In this document: positions 8,945-19,867 of the stretch, piece by piece
How the letters are laid out: each line of letters begins with the position of its first letter
Numbering within the stretch: position 1 is the first letter of the stretch
Source: Nitrospirota bacterium
GTDB lineage: Bacteria > Nitrospirota > Thermodesulfovibrionia > UBA6902
Length of the DNA: 64,000 nt
NCBI GenBank assembly: GCA_016213935.1
Contig: JACQZG010000045.1
Span: forward strand, 1 to 64,000
Direction: 5' to 3'
Notes under the pieces: model-generated
Databases searched by the model: none
What the model was told of the DNA's origin: nothing
Seen by the model: the letters and a program-made list of their open reading frames with translations, nothing else
Position numbers and translations under genes: made by a program

Positions 8945-9007
8945 AGCTGTCAGCAATCGGCACTCAGCCTTTTTCAGTTAACAGCTGAACGCTGATTCCT
9001 GACAGCT
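8945..9007. repeat. imperfect inverted repeat spanning the 3' end of psd
   Basis: Arms 8945-8968 and 8984-9007 (starting AGCTGTCAG and ending CTGACAGCT) pair at about 20 of 24 positions around a 15-base loop. The psd stop codon at 8974 lies in the loop, so the last dozen psd codons are encoded by the right arm. It may be a dispersed intergenic repeat that extended psd, or an RNA hairpin modulating read-through into pssA. No U-tract follows. Confidence 0.6.
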
Positions 9008-9621
9008 ATAATCGTCTCCCCCGCCTTTACCCTGTCATTTAATTTTACTTTAATTTCGGTATTAAGTGGCAAAAAAATGTCGACCCTTGAACTGAACTTT
9101 ATAATCCCGAACCTCTCGCCCCGGCTCAGCCTCTCCCCGGGCTTAACCCTGCATACTGCCCTCCTTGCGAGAAGCCCCGCGACCTGCCTTACAACTATTC
9201 CGCCGTGCTCAGTGTCAAGAAGCATGGTTATGTGCTCGTTCGCCTTTGACGCCTCTTCGCTCCACGCGGCCATGAATCTCCCCGGATAATATTTAACTTC
9301 TTTTACAACCCCGTCGCAAGGAGCCCTGTTCACATGGACGTTAAAGGCATTCATAAAGATGCTCACCTCCATCATCTTCTCGTTAGAGAGCTCATCCTCA
9401 ATAGTCTCCCGTATCTGAACAATACGGCCGTCTGCAGGAGCAATAAAGCCCCCTTCTCCGGTTGAGGCCGTCCTCTCCGGATCCCTGAAAAAATAGAGCA
9501 TGAAGAGCGTGAGTATCAGAAATGCCGGCGATAGATAGCGGAGCCTCAGGAAAAGAGAGAGTAAGGTTAGCGCGAAGAAAAAGAGGATGAAGGGATAGCC
9601 TTCTTTAGCGAACTGTAACAT
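8974..9621 (-). CDS. psd: phosphatidylserine decarboxylase, short (Psd-A) type
   Basis: Psd converts phosphatidylserine to phosphatidylethanolamine with a pyruvoyl group made by self-cleavage at an internal serine. The 215-residue protein has two N-terminal membrane segments (about residues 8-45), then FRDPER, APADGRIV, the conserved SIFMNAFNVHVNRAPCDG block and the C-terminal RFGIIKFSSRVDIFLP. In most relatives the processing site is GS in KFGSR; here residues 177-178 are SS, an unusual substitution, though the nucleophilic serine is kept. It sits 7 bases after ilvC and before pssA. Its last codons fall in an inverted repeat. Confidence 0.93.
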   Translation of the reverse strand: MLQFAKEGYPFILFFFALTLLSLFLRLRYLSPAFLILTLFMLYFFRDPERTASTGEGGFIAPADGRIVQIRETIEDELSNEKMMEVSIFMNAFNVHVNRAPCDGVVKEVKYYPGRFMAAWSEEASKANEHITMLLDTEHGGIVVRQVAGLLARRAVCRVKPGERLSRGERFGIIKFSSRVDIFLPLNTEIKVKLNDRVKAGETIIAVRNQRSAVN

Positions 9622-9628
9622 CGGACGC

Positions 9629-10642
<1,014 letters not shown>

Positions 10643-10690
10643 TTAGCTCCCCTTTCTGAAATTAATTATTAACCTATTACTGATAATTCA

Positions 10691-11197
10691 TCATTGATCA
10701 TTCTTGATTGATATCTTCTTTACCCCTTCTCTCGCGATTGCCACCTTCCCTGTTCTGACGAATTCAATTATATTGTAAGGCTTCATCAGTTCGACAAACG
10801 CCTCTATCTTCTTCTCGTCGCCGGTTATCTCTATTGTGAAGGTCTTGTGGCCCGAATCCACTATTCTGCCCCTGAATATCTCGGCTGTCCTCAGCGCTTC
10901 GGGCCTGTCGTTCTTGGAAGGCGCTATTTTGATGAGCACCATCTCCCTCTCGACATGCTCCACTTCCATGAAGTCAATGACTTTTATAACATCAATCAGC
11001 TTGTTTAACTGTTTTGTTATCTGTTCGATTATCTGGTCATCGCCCCTTGTGATAATCGTCATGATCGATATCTGCGGATCGATCGTCTCCCCGACCGAAA
11101 GGCTTTCGATGTTGAACCCCCTCCCGCTGAAGAGCCCGGATATCCTCGCAAGCACCCCGAATTTGTTTTCAACAAGCACGGAAATAGTATGTTTCAT
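10691..11197 (-). CDS. ilvN: acetolactate synthase small (regulatory) subunit
   Basis: The regulatory subunit of acetohydroxyacid synthase binds branched-chain amino acids and stimulates the large subunit. It has 168 residues with an N-terminal ACT domain (HTISVLVENKFGVLARISGL followed by FSGRGFNIESLSVG, the valine-binding region) and a C-terminal ALS_ss domain ending in IEFVRTGKVAIARE. Length and motifs are standard for the long form (often named IlvH or IlvN). It follows ilvB by 12 bases. Confidence 0.96.
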   Translation of the reverse strand: MKHTISVLVENKFGVLARISGLFSGRGFNIESLSVGETIDPQISIMTIITRGDDQIIEQITKQLNKLIDVIKVIDFMEVEHVEREMVLIKIAPSKNDRPEALRTAEIFRGRIVDSGHKTFTIEITGDEKKIEAFVELMKPYNIIEFVRTGKVAIAREGVKKISIKNDQ

Positions 11198-11209
11198 AGT
11201 ATGGCCATC

Positions 11210-12955
11210 CTAAGCGATTTTTAGTTCGCTGCTGTCGAATTTCCGCTTCTTATCCTTCTTCTCGCCGAAGATCATCTCGTTTATGGCCGCGCCCGCAGGA
11301 ACCATCGGATAGACCTTCTCTTTCCAGTCCACAACGAAATCCATGAATACGGGCCTGTTCTTTATCTTCAGAGCCTCTCTGATGACAGGCTCCACATCTT
11401 CGGGTTTTTCAGCCCTCAGCCCGGCGGCGCCGTACGCCTCCGCCACCATGACAAAGTCAGGCACAACGTCAAGGTTCGTGTGAGAATACCTCTCATTAAA
11501 GAAGAGCTCCTGCCACTGCCTCACCATTCCGAGATAACGGTTATTCAGTATCGCCACTTTGACCGGAAGCTTATTTATAACGGCGGTCGCAAGCTCCTGT
11601 ATGTTCATCTGGATGCTGCCGTCGCCCGCAATGTCAAAGACCGTTGCGCCGGGCTTCGCAATCTGCGCGCCGATCGCCGCGGGAAAGCCGTACCCCATTG
11701 TGCCTAACCCGCCTGATGAAAGCCATGTCCTCGGCTTGTCGTATTTATAAAACTGCGCCGCCCACATCTGGTTTTGCCCGACCTCGGTGCATATCACTGC
11801 CTCGCCTTTTGTTATCTCATATATTTTCTCTACGACAAACTGAGGCTTGATTATCTTTGCGTCATGCTCATACTCAAGCGGCTTCTCGCTCTTCCACTTT
11901 TCAATCTGCGCAAGCCATGCCTTTCTCACCGCGCCCCACTGCTCCTTTGACTCTTTGAGGTTCTTCAATATTCCCGTCAGAACATTTTTCACATCCCCGA
12001 CAACAGGCACCTCAACCTTTTCCAATGTTTTCTTGATCGATGTCGGGTCAATGTCAATATGAACTATCCTTGCGCCTTTGGCAAAATCCTTTGTCCTGCC
12101 CGTGACGCGGTCATCAAACCTGACGCCGATTCCGATGATGAGGTCGGCGTTCTGGACAGCCATGTTCGCGCAGTATGTGCCGTGCATTCCTAACATGCCC
12201 ATGGAAAGCTTGTGAGTGCCGGGAAATCCGCCAAGCCCCATCAATGTCATGGTCACGGGTATCTTCCCAAGCTCCGCAAGCTGTTTGAGTTCTTTTGACG
12301 CGTCAGATATTATTACGCCTCCTCCCGCCATGATGACTGGTTTTCTCGCCTTCACTATCTCATCGGCAGCCTGCTTCATCTGCCACTTGTTGCCCTCATA
12401 TTTCGGGTTATAGCTCCTTATCTTCACCTCTTCCGGCCAGATGAATTCGCAGCTCCCCGCGGAGACGTCCTTTGGGAGGTCTATCAGCACAGGCCCCGGC
12501 CTTCCGGTCGTTGCTATATGGAACGCCTCCCTGACTGTCTTCGCAAGGTCGTTTATGTCTTTCACAAGGAAGTTGTGCTTCGTGCAGGGCCTTGTTATGC
12601 CGACGATGTCAGCCTCCTGAAACGCGTCATTGCCGATTAGCGAGGTCGGGACCTGCCCGGTTACAACCACGAGGGGGATTGAATCCATGTACGCGGTCGC
12701 GATGCCGGTCACGGTATTTGTGGCGCCGGGGCCGGATGTTACTATCGCAACTCCGGCCTTGCCGCTCACGCGGGCATAGCCGTCAGCCGCATGGACAGCG
12801 CCCTGCTCATGTCTCGTGAGAATGAGTTCAAGGGACTTTTCATCATAAAGTATGTCAAAAATATTGAGGACAACGCCCCCGGGATAGCCGAAGATATGTT
12901 TTACGCCCTCTCTCTTGAGGCATTCTACAAGTATTTCCGCTCCGCTCATTTTCAT
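11210..12955 (-). CDS. ilvB: acetolactate synthase large (catalytic) subunit
   Basis: The thiamine-diphosphate enzyme that joins two pyruvates, or pyruvate with 2-oxobutyrate. The 581-residue protein shows the three-domain layout. The N-terminal Pyr domain has [14 protein letters not shown] and the catalytic glutamate in [20 protein letters not shown] central FAD-binding domain follows. The C-terminal PP domain has [15 protein letters not shown] and [16 protein letters not shown], which give the GDG...NN motif for ThDP and magnesium. Start is ATG 12955 or the third codon ATG. It is followed directly by ilvN. Confidence 0.97.
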   Translation of the reverse strand: MKMSGAEILVECLKREGVKHIFGYPGGVVLNIFDILYDEKSLELILTRHEQGAVHAADGYARVSGKAGVAIVTSGPGATNTVTGIATAYMDSIPLVVVTGQVPTSLIGNDAFQEADIVGITRPCTKHNFLVKDINDLAKTVREAFHIATTGRPGPVLIDLPKDVSAGSCEFIWPEEVKIRSYNPKYEGNKWQMKQAADEIVKARKPVIMAGGGVIISDASKELKQLAELGKIPVTMTLMGLGGFPGTHKLSMGMLGMHGTYCANMAVQNADLIIGIGVRFDDRVTGRTKDFAKGARIVHIDIDPTSIKKTLEKVEVPVVGDVKNVLTGILKNLKESKEQWGAVRKAWLAQIEKWKSEKPLEYEHDAKIIKPQFVVEKIYEITKGEAVICTEVGQNQMWAAQFYKYDKPRTWLSSGGLGTMGYGFPAAIGAQIAKPGATVFDIAGDGSIQMNIQELATAVINKLPVKVAILNNRYLGMVRQWQELFFNERYSHTNLDVVPDFVMVAEAYGAAGLRAEKPEDVEPVIREALKIKNRPVFMDFVVDWKEKVYPMVPAGAAINEMIFGEKKDKKRKFDSSELKIA

Positions 12956-12970
12956 TTGTTTTTTACCTTG

Positions 12971-12982
12971 ATTTTGATCTTT
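12971..12982. repeat. left flanking direct repeat of the MITE-like element
   Basis: ATTTTGATCTTT at 12971-12982 is repeated exactly at 13143-13154 on the other side of the element. One base is shared with the terminal repeat, so the duplication is 11 or 12 bp. It looks like a target-site duplication. Confidence 0.7.
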
Positions 12983-13142
12983 GACAGACTCGTAAAAAGC
13001 CCTTTTTCAGTTTGTCATTCCCGAAGTCCTTTCGCCTCGGCGAATCGACGAGTCGATAATCGGGAATCCAGTCATTTATAATAGTTGTAACATCTCTGGA
13101 TACCCGCCTTCGCGGGTATGACAACTTTTTACGAGTTCGTCA
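12982..13142. mobile_element. 161-bp MITE-like element with terminal inverted repeats
   Basis: The ends are 18-bp inverted repeats, 12982-12999 (TGACAGACTCGTAAAAAG) and 13125-13142 (other strand TGACGAACTCGTAAAAAG), identical at 16 of 18 positions. Inside are two further hairpins, GTCATTCCCGA with TCGGGAATCC and ACCCGCCTTCGCGGGT, typical of non-coding dispersed elements. It has no coding capacity. A 12-bp direct repeat flanks it, suggesting target duplication. It lies between ilvD and ilvB in the operon, so its transcript would be a long hairpin. Confidence 0.75.
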
Positions 13143-13154
13143 ATTTTGATCTTT
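13143..13154. repeat. right flanking direct repeat of the MITE-like element
   Basis: Exact copy of the 12-bp sequence at 12971-12982. It overlaps the last bases of the ilvD stop codon, which suggests that the element landed immediately downstream of ilvD and duplicated this site. Confidence 0.7.
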
Positions 13155-14808
13155 AAATTTTCATCACGGCGCCCGTGCTTGCCGATGTGACGAACGCTGC
13201 ATACCGCGCAAGCCAGCCTTTCCTTATCCTGGGCTTAAAAGGTTTTAAAGAAGCAAACCTCTTCTTAATCTCTTTATCATTTACGTCAATATTCAATATT
13301 CTCTCCGGAATGTCTATGGATATTACATCACCGTCTCTCACAATAGCAATGGGGCCGCCCTCCATCGCCTCAGGAGATATATGCCCGATGCACGGCCCCC
13401 TTGTGCCGCCTGAGAAACGGCCGTCCGTTATAAGGGCAACGGAATCGCTCAAGCCCATTCCCGCGATCGCCGCTGTCGGGCTCAGCATCTCCCTCATGCC
13501 GGGGCCTCCCTTGGGGCCTTCGCATCTGATGACAACAACATCGCCGGGCTTTATTTTGTTCGATAGTATCGCCTTCATGCCGTCCTCTTCAGAGTTGAAG
13601 ACCTTTGCCCTGCCGCTGAACTTCATCATATTGGCGCTTACGGCGGACTGCTTCACAACCGCGCCGTCAGGAGCGAGATTGCCTTTCAGTACGGCTATGC
13701 CGCCTTCTTTATGGTACGCCTTTTCAAGAGGCACGATGACGGAAGCATCCATGACCTCAGCCTTATTCGTAATGTCGAATATCTTTTCGCCTGAAACAGT
13801 CATCGAATTATTGAGCCCCTTCCTGAGCCGCTTCATTACAGCGGGGATGCCTCCCGCGTATTCAAGGTCTTCAAGATAATGCACGCCTCCGGGAAGCATG
13901 CTCGTTATGTGAGGCGTCTTTTTGCTTATCCTGTCAAAGAGGTCAAGAGTGAGGCTGACGCCTGCCTCATGCGCTATAGCGGGAATGTGAAGGACTGTGT
14001 TTGTCGAGCCCCCCAATGCCATGTCAACGGCTATGGCATTTTTGAATGCGTCAAGCGTCATTATCTTCCCCGGAGTAATATTCTTTTTTACAAGCTCAAC
14101 TATCCTCTCCCCGCTGTGAAAAGCTATCCTCCTCTTTTTCGCGGATACGGCAAGCGCGGTTGCGCAGCCCGTCAGGCTCATTCCGAGAGACTCTGTCACG
14201 CATGCCATCGTGTTTGCGGTGTACATTCCCTGGCACGAACCGGGGCCGGGGCAGGCGCATATCTCAAGCTCCTCAAGTTCTGAACTCTTGATTAGGCCTT
14301 TCTTGAATTTGCCCACAGCCTCGAATGTGTCGTTTACAAGCGAGAGCCTTCTGCCTCTCAGATTGCCGGAATACATTGGGCCTGCGGTGACTATGATCGA
14401 AGGTATATTGATGCGCGCGGCCGCCATAAGCATGCCCGGCGTTATCTTGTCGCAATTAGTGAGAAGAACGAGCCCGTCAAACTGATGCGCCTCTGCAATC
14501 GTCTCGACCATATCGGCGATAAGCTCTCTTGAAGGGAGGCTGTAATGCATCCCGCTGTGGCCCATCGCGATGCCGTCGCATATGCCGGGTATTCCGAAGA
14601 AGAAAGGGTATCCGCCGCCTGTGTGCACGCCTTTTTCAATAAAACGCTCGAGGTCGCGCATTCCGGTGTGGCCGGGAATGATATCGGTAAAGCTTGTCGC
14701 AACGCCGATGAAGGGCTTCTTCATCTCTGTGCGAGGTATTCCTGTCGCGTAGAGCAAAGCCCTGTGCGGAACCCTTTCAAGCCCCTTTTTTATCCTGTCG
14801 CTCTTCAT
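13153..14808 (-). CDS. ilvD: dihydroxy-acid dehydratase
   Basis: IlvD dehydrates dihydroxy acids to the 2-oxo acids that precede valine, isoleucine and (via LeuA) leucine, using an Fe-S cluster. The 551-residue protein has [34 protein letters not shown] and [17 protein letters not shown]; the cysteines in the first two are cluster ligands. The C-terminal swivel domain has [24 protein letters not shown] two codons earlier (14814) is in frame, but the ATG at 14808 giving [12 protein letters not shown] fits the family start. First enzyme gene of the ilv run; its stop abuts the MITE-like element. Confidence 0.96.
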   Translation of the reverse strand: MKSDRIKKGLERVPHRALLYATGIPRTEMKKPFIGVATSFTDIIPGHTGMRDLERFIEKGVHTGGGYPFFFGIPGICDGIAMGHSGMHYSLPSRELIADMVETIAEAHQFDGLVLLTNCDKITPGMLMAAARINIPSIIVTAGPMYSGNLRGRRLSLVNDTFEAVGKFKKGLIKSSELEELEICACPGPGSCQGMYTANTMACVTESLGMSLTGCATALAVSAKKRRIAFHSGERIVELVKKNITPGKIMTLDAFKNAIAVDMALGGSTNTVLHIPAIAHEAGVSLTLDLFDRISKKTPHITSMLPGGVHYLEDLEYAGGIPAVMKRLRKGLNNSMTVSGEKIFDITNKAEVMDASVIVPLEKAYHKEGGIAVLKGNLAPDGAVVKQSAVSANMMKFSGRAKVFNSEEDGMKAILSNKIKPGDVVVIRCEGPKGGPGMREMLSPTAAIAGMGLSDSVALITDGRFSGGTRGPCIGHISPEAMEGGPIAIVRDGDVISIDIPERILNIDVNDKEIKKRFASLKPFKPRIRKGWLARYAAFVTSASTGAVMKI

Positions 14809-14881
14809 ATACAAATAATATTTTTAAACGGCTGCTGCCCTGAAACGTCTTTAGAATCCAAAGATTATGCTTATATATTTT

Positions 14882-15109
14882 TCAGTGATTCCGCTGCAAT
14901 TTATACTGTCTTATCATCTCGGCCATGCGGTCTTTATAATGAAGCTTCTGTTTCTGCATCTTCTTCTTTTCAATCTCCTCATCAGCCGTCAGATACTTCT
15001 TCTTTTGAAATTCATTCAGCGACTCCTTTAATTCCCTGTGGCCTGTTTCATACTTTCTGAACTCTTCGCTCTGATTCTTTAAAATCTCTGCAATCTCGGT
15101 GTCTTTCAA
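14882..15109 (-). CDS. DUF465 family small helical protein
   Basis: A 75-residue, highly charged coiled-coil protein with HRELKESLNEF, KKKYLTADEEIEKKK and LHYKDRMAEMIRQY, the pattern of the DUF465/YdcH family, whose function is unknown. The frame is open further upstream to an ATG at 15175, but a strong AGGAGGG lies 7 bases before the TTG at 15109, and family members are about 70-75 residues, so the TTG start is preferred. It precedes ilvD by 73 bases on the same strand and may be co-transcribed. Confidence 0.75.
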   Translation of the reverse strand: MKDTEIAEILKNQSEEFRKYETGHRELKESLNEFQKKKYLTADEEIEKKKMQKQKLHYKDRMAEMIRQYKLQRNH

Positions 15110-15264
15110 AGGCAAACCCTCCTTTTTAATTAAAGAGTCGATAAGAAAAGTATCATATTTTACAATAAAATTCAAGCTGAATCTTCACAAAATTCCTTAG
15201 ATTTCAAGGAGATAAATAATACTTTTTGCACGGTTACGCGCCCGGTCTCAAAAGATACCGGCTC

Positions 15265-15744
15265 TTACTGGCCGCTTACTCCAAAGATAAGCGGCGGTTT
15301 CATGCCGTAAAGTTTCAGTTCATATCCGGACCTGCTGAATAACAGCTCCGCGGAGCCGCTTGAGGAAGCCCTGTTCCCTGTCTGAATAACCGTGTGGCTT
15401 CGCGTAAAGGTAACCGTAACCGAAACTTTGCCGGATGTGTCAGGGACAGCCTTATCAATCATATAACTGATATTGATATCAGTGAAGAGGCTGAAGTCCT
15501 TCCTCACTGACCTGTCAAGGAGTGTCCTGTCGCCGGTAAAATCATTCGCAACAAACTCCATGAATTTTTCAGTATTCCTTCCTGAATAAGCAGCTATCAT
15601 TCCGTCAAGGGTCTCCTTTGCAATTTGGGAACCGGCAGGCAGAACTTCATTCTTCGGCTTGCCGGCCATTGCAAACAACTCGGCAGAAAAAACAACCGCT
15701 GCAAACATGATGCACACTAAAATTCCCCCTCTAATCCTCTTCAT
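15265..15744 (-). CDS. exported NTF2-like (SnoaL-type) domain protein
   Basis: This 159-residue protein has a clear signal peptide (RIRGGILVCIMFAAVVFSAE, cleavage near residue 27). A single compact domain follows, running from KETLDGMIAAYSGRNTEKFM to the C-terminal YGMKPPLIFGVSG. The same block occurs inside the 451-residue product two genes upstream (ETLDKMIEAYRNEDAGRFM ... SMKNPLIFGLSD) and, more divergently, at the end of the 1360-residue neighbour, so these are paralogous domains. The fold resembles NTF2-like lipid- or ligand-binding domains. Last gene of the four-gene operon, behind GGAGGGAGACCGTA. Function unknown. Confidence 0.65.
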   Translation of the reverse strand: MKRIRGGILVCIMFAAVVFSAELFAMAGKPKNEVLPAGSQIAKETLDGMIAAYSGRNTEKFMEFVANDFTGDRTLLDRSVRKDFSLFTDINISYMIDKAVPDTSGKVSVTVTFTRSHTVIQTGNRASSSGSAELLFSRSGYELKLYGMKPPLIFGVSGQ

Positions 15745-15776
15745 TACGGTCTCCCTCCTTATAATTTAGAATCTGA

Positions 15777-18700
15777 TTATTCAATATACCAGAACCTGCC
15801 GCTCACGGTCTTTGTTATCTTAGGCCTCCCGTCAGCGATATTCACCAGTTCTGAAACAGAAGATTTTTCCTCATGCCTTATATTCCTGCTAAATATCCTG
15901 CTGGTGATAGTTACATCATAACTTACGAGAAAGCCGCCGGAAGGATGTTTCTCTATCCTCATGTTCTGAAGCGAATAGCGTATCTCGTCAAATGTCCTGA
16001 ATGTCCTTGCAAAGTTGACCTGAAGGTCGCTTAGGGTCGTGCCGTCACCCGCCTCCCAGTCATCGCTGAGAAAACTAATGAGGAGAGAGTCATTTCTATC
16101 TTCATACGCCTGTTTGAACTTCTCATAGAGGCTGTTTATTGAAGATATTGCTTCTTCATTAGACAGCCCGCCGCTATCCATCCATTTCTTGAGCATAACG
16201 GCCAGCCGCCCTGCTACCCTGTCCATCAACTCACGATGCTTTACCAGCGCTTCGCCAAGCCCAAGGTTCTCAACGGCAAAATTTCCGTCAAGCCCGGCAG
16301 GCATGAGGGGAAATTCAGGATAAGAGGCCTTTAACTGCTCAAACATCGCGTTAGCCTCTTCACCCTCGTTCTTATCAAGCAATTTGTCTATCTCAGGCAG
16401 TCTGACAGCAGAAAGCGAAAATACCCTTAAATAATAATCCCGAAGCTGCTGCCTGTATGCTTCATTGGCTGATTCGAGTTCCGCGATTGCCGCGTCCACC
16501 GCCGAGATGCCCTTTTCAAGATTATTGAGGCGGACTATCATTCCCCTGTAATAACTCATCGTCGCGTAATTTACGGAAATGACCTTTCCGCTTGAAGGCA
16601 GCCCGAGCTCCGTCGCCCAGCCCTTTCCGAATCCCGGGAAATCCTCCATGGAAAGCGCGCGGTATCCGGCCCTGATCACAGGGTCAATTCTCTCCTGAAT
16701 ATCTTCAAAAACGCCTGTGTCTGCAAGGTAATTATTTACGGCAGCCCGCAACGAATCAGGTTTCATATTCACATCCATGATCTTCTGAAGTTTTGAAGTG
16801 TTCATGTTCAGGCTTTTCATCCACTGCGCTATTCTCCTGCCTGGCGGAACGTATTCATTCAGGCCGCCCGCTGAAAACTCGGTTGCCAAAGACCCGAGCA
16901 GTTCTTTATCACTGCTGTCAAGATACCGCCTGTCATTTATAAGTATCCAATATGCCTTTTCAACAGCGGCGTTAACAGAATTCACAGATTGCATGGAATC
17001 ATCCACAAGAGAGATCATCATTTTTACTGCATCAGGATATCCGGATATATCTCTGGCCCATCCGTCAAGCAGGTCAAAATTGAAATCGGTTACGAGAGTC
17101 TTTGCATCATCGATCCATGACTGTCCGCCCTCGGAGAAAGAGATGGCCTCCTGCGATAACAGGCTCAAGACATCAAGAGGAGAAACCATATCTTTTATCT
17201 GTTCGTATGAAAGGCCTGGGATATAATTATTTTTTGCCATGAGGATATACATCTCGCCCCAGCCACCTTCCGTGTCCACGATAAGAGAGGTCTCGTCTAT
17301 AAGCCGCCGATATCCCGCTGTAATCGTATCCCCCTCGCCGGCCGCCTCCCTGACAGCAGACTGTACAAGCTCATCAATATTATTCTGGGCAAACTTCATG
17401 TCAGAGAGCGCTGTTATGAGGCCTGAAAAATTCAGACCCGCGCCGCGCATGTTCTTGTTCGCGCCAATAAATTCAGGGCTCTGGTACCTGTGTCTCTCCT
17501 GCAGGCTCTTGTCGATCTTCTCCAGTTCTCTGGAGATAGTTCCGAATGCGTGAGGTGATGCCGCAAATATACCCTTGCCTGCATTTTCCCGGATCCGGCT
17601 CATATCCTGAATTATCACCGGAAGCTTATCAAGCACAGCCCTGCCCCGCTCGCTCCATGTCTGGATCCATTTTGCCCTCTCAGCCGAGAATTTTGCGGAT
17701 TCCTCTTCGACAGCCTTCACATATTCCTGATATTCCTCATATTCTTTTGTTTTTGCCTCGGCCTGTCTCGTATAAATATCGCTTAACTGAGAATCCAGCG
17801 CCCTGGCTTTTTCAAGCCATACTTTGCATTCTGCGTCAAGTTTTGCCTTCGCTTCTTCTGACAATGCGTTCCATGCTGCTCTGTCAAAACTATTATAATC
17901 ACGGCAGAAAAGTGAATTCGGAGACGGATACAACGCACTCTGTGCTGTCCTTAATGCATGGATCTGCGGGAGATATGTTTCAACAATCTTTTCAGCTCTC
18001 CGCTCATATACTTTTGCATTGAAGACGTTCAGCAGTTCAAGCGCATTTTTCACTGCCTCGAATGACTGAATCTCAATACCGATAAACTCGGCGGCCGTTA
18101 TGTCGTTGCTCGACATCTGTCTGTCAATATTTTGGGCGGTCTGGATATAAGAATCAGTATAACCTGCCGGCAGTTGGTATGAATCAGGCACAGCATCCTG
18201 CTCAAGCTGTTCCTCATACTTGTCGCTGCTTTCAGAAAGGGTAATTATCCCCTGCCGAGCCATAATATTATTAGTGTCATCTGCCTTTGCATCTGATATC
18301 GCCTTTTTGCCGTTTGAGCCGAGCATCGCCCACTCAGCCTCCCAGACCGCATTCAGGTATTCATCCTCTGTCTGTTCGTAGCGGTCGATCTTCTTATCCT
18401 CGATCATCTTCCTGTACCGCTCGCGAATCCTTCCCGCAAGGACGTTTGCCGAGTCAAGCACCGCATCCACGTAAGGGGAGCTTGAATAAATGGTTCCGAG
18501 TTCGCTCACAACATCCACGATAGTCCCGACAGCATCAAGCTTGCCTGACAACGTGCTGGACTTGCCTTTGACATTGATGTTTGCGACCTTGTCGAACTCA
18601 GCCTTCATCGCGTCCTGTGTCTTCTGTATGTACTTATCCCTCACACTCTTGCTCTCAAAGAAATTCTTCATCACATCATCGACATTTCCGGCAGCCCCTC

Positions 18701-19859
18701 CCGGAAGTTTATCATAGGGCAGCCGCGATATATGCGCCATGATCTCATCATGCATCTCTGTCTCAAGCTTTCCCTTGACCGCGTTCATAAGCGGATGTTT
18801 GAGGTTCATTATCTCTCCGGCAAGCTTCTTTTCATACTCCTCAAGCATCTTCGCCTTTGCCGCGTCAATAATCTTCCCGTCACTGAGTCCTTTGATGAAA
18901 TTCTGCGACTGCTCAAGCGCGCCTGGCGCCGAGGTCATGCCCATGACATCAAGCACAAGGGCGTCGTGTATCTGCGGGGTCAGGTAGCCGCCCTGGTTGG
19001 GGGAGATATATTTCTTCCCCATCTCAAGGAGCATGGCGGGTTTGAAGATATCGTAGATGAGCTTTATATTGAGGGACATGGCATTGCTCACCAGGTTCAT
19101 AAAATCAAAATTATCAACGCACGCGGCAATGTACCTGCCCATGTATTCCTCTCCCCAGAACGTCGCCTTCCATCCGAGGTTGCGCTGTTCAACGCGCACT
19201 GTTTTGCGCAGGCTGTCGTATCTCAGCTTCATCTGCTCAATTTCAGCCTTGAGCGCCTGCACCTCCTCTTCATTGTCCGGCTTTTCAATGGCTACTTTTT
19301 TGCGGGCAAGGATATTGATATAATGGTCATGCAGCGAAGCGTACTGGCGGTTGATCTCCTGCCAGTTAGGGCCAAAAAGCTCGTCGTCAGAAGCGCCGAA
19401 AAGCCATGTGGAAGCGTCAGAGATAGCGCCGCCGAGGGTGTTCATCACCTCGCTTGCGGCGTCAACAGAGGTTATAAATGAACCTATCAGCGTGTTGATA
19501 AGGATCATGGAATACGAACCGGCTCTTTCTGCCTGATTTATCGCTGATTCCATCTTCCTCAGTTCGGCGAAATTATCATATGCTTCATCCCTGAGGCGGT
19601 TGTAGTTATCCTGTGTCTTTGAATTCGGGGATGCCTTCCATGCCTTCATAGCGTCACGTGCGTCTCTGGCGCTCTGAAGCGTGCGCTCACGGAACATGTC
19701 AACAGAGGCACGCAGTCCGTCCAGTTCATCGGCAGACGCGTGAGGGGCAAGCAGGAATGATATGATTACGACGCAGATAAAGATACAGATTCCTGCCTTA
19801 TATCCGTACCGCGCCGCAGTCATGATGATATGATAAAAACCTTTTGAAATTCTAAGCAC
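15777..19859 (-). CDS. very large exported, mostly helical protein with C-terminal NTF2-like domain
   Basis: At 1360 residues I do not recognise this as a named family. A hydrophobic segment (about residues 24-43, ending in APHASADE) is a signal peptide or anchor. Most of the chain is alpha-helical with coiled-coil-rich stretches (for example near residues 45-130 and 660-770) and few cysteines. The last 115 residues, from EEAISSINSLYEKFKQAYED to ITKTVSGRFWYIE, resemble the NTF2-like domain of its two exported neighbours. It lies 8 bases after one neighbour and 32 before the other, so all are co-expressed with the beta-barrel gene. A periplasmic or surface structural role is plausible but unproven. 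Confidence 0.6.
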   Translation of the reverse strand: MLRISKGFYHIIMTAARYGYKAGICIFICVVIISFLLAPHASADELDGLRASVDMFRERTLQSARDARDAMKAWKASPNSKTQDNYNRLRDEAYDNFAELRKMESAINQAERAGSYSMILINTLIGSFITSVDAASEVMNTLGGAISDASTWLFGASDDELFGPNWQEINRQYASLHDHYINILARKKVAIEKPDNEEEVQALKAEIEQMKLRYDSLRKTVRVEQRNLGWKATFWGEEYMGRYIAACVDNFDFMNLVSNAMSLNIKLIYDIFKPAMLLEMGKKYISPNQGGYLTPQIHDALVLDVMGMTSAPGALEQSQNFIKGLSDGKIIDAAKAKMLEEYEKKLAGEIMNLKHPLMNAVKGKLETEMHDEIMAHISRLPYDKLPGGAAGNVDDVMKNFFESKSVRDKYIQKTQDAMKAEFDKVANINVKGKSSTLSGKLDAVGTIVDVVSELGTIYSSSPYVDAVLDSANVLAGRIRERYRKMIEDKKIDRYEQTEDEYLNAVWEAEWAMLGSNGKKAISDAKADDTNNIMARQGIITLSESSDKYEEQLEQDAVPDSYQLPAGYTDSYIQTAQNIDRQMSSNDITAAEFIGIEIQSFEAVKNALELLNVFNAKVYERRAEKIVETYLPQIHALRTAQSALYPSPNSLFCRDYNSFDRAAWNALSEEAKAKLDAECKVWLEKARALDSQLSDIYTRQAEAKTKEYEEYQEYVKAVEEESAKFSAERAKWIQTWSERGRAVLDKLPVIIQDMSRIRENAGKGIFAASPHAFGTISRELEKIDKSLQERHRYQSPEFIGANKNMRGAGLNFSGLITALSDMKFAQNNIDELVQSAVREAAGEGDTITAGYRRLIDETSLIVDTEGGWGEMYILMAKNNYIPGLSYEQIKDMVSPLDVLSLLSQEAISFSEGGQSWIDDAKTLVTDFNFDLLDGWARDISGYPDAVKMMISLVDDSMQSVNSVNAAVEKAYWILINDRRYLDSSDKELLGSLATEFSAGGLNEYVPPGRRIAQWMKSLNMNTSKLQKIMDVNMKPDSLRAAVNNYLADTGVFEDIQERIDPVIRAGYRALSMEDFPGFGKGWATELGLPSSGKVISVNYATMSYYRGMIVRLNNLEKGISAVDAAIAELESANEAYRQQLRDYYLRVFSLSAVRLPEIDKLLDKNEGEEANAMFEQLKASYPEFPLMPAGLDGNFAVENLGLGEALVKHRELMDRVAGRLAVMLKKWMDSGGLSNEEAISSINSLYEKFKQAYEDRNDSLLISFLSDDWEAGDGTTLSDLQVNFARTFRTFDEIRYSLQNMRIEKHPSGGFLVSYDVTITSRIFSRNIRHEEKSSVSELVNIADGRPKITKTVSGRFWYIE

Positions 19860-19867
19860 CTAAGCTG

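Noticed and set aside
13175..13879. 234-codon plus-strand frame
   Set aside because: Antisense to ilvD, which is intact and full of family motifs.
15240..15264. Hairpin after the NTF2 operon as an intrinsic terminator
   Set aside because: The stem (CCGGT/ACCGG with a T4 loop on the minus strand) is short, has a mismatch, and is not followed by a U-tract.
18732..19481. 249-codon plus-strand frame
   Set aside because: Antisense to the giant exported protein, whose frame is open for 1360 codons with a signal peptide; the antisense frame has none of the family or start signals of a gene.
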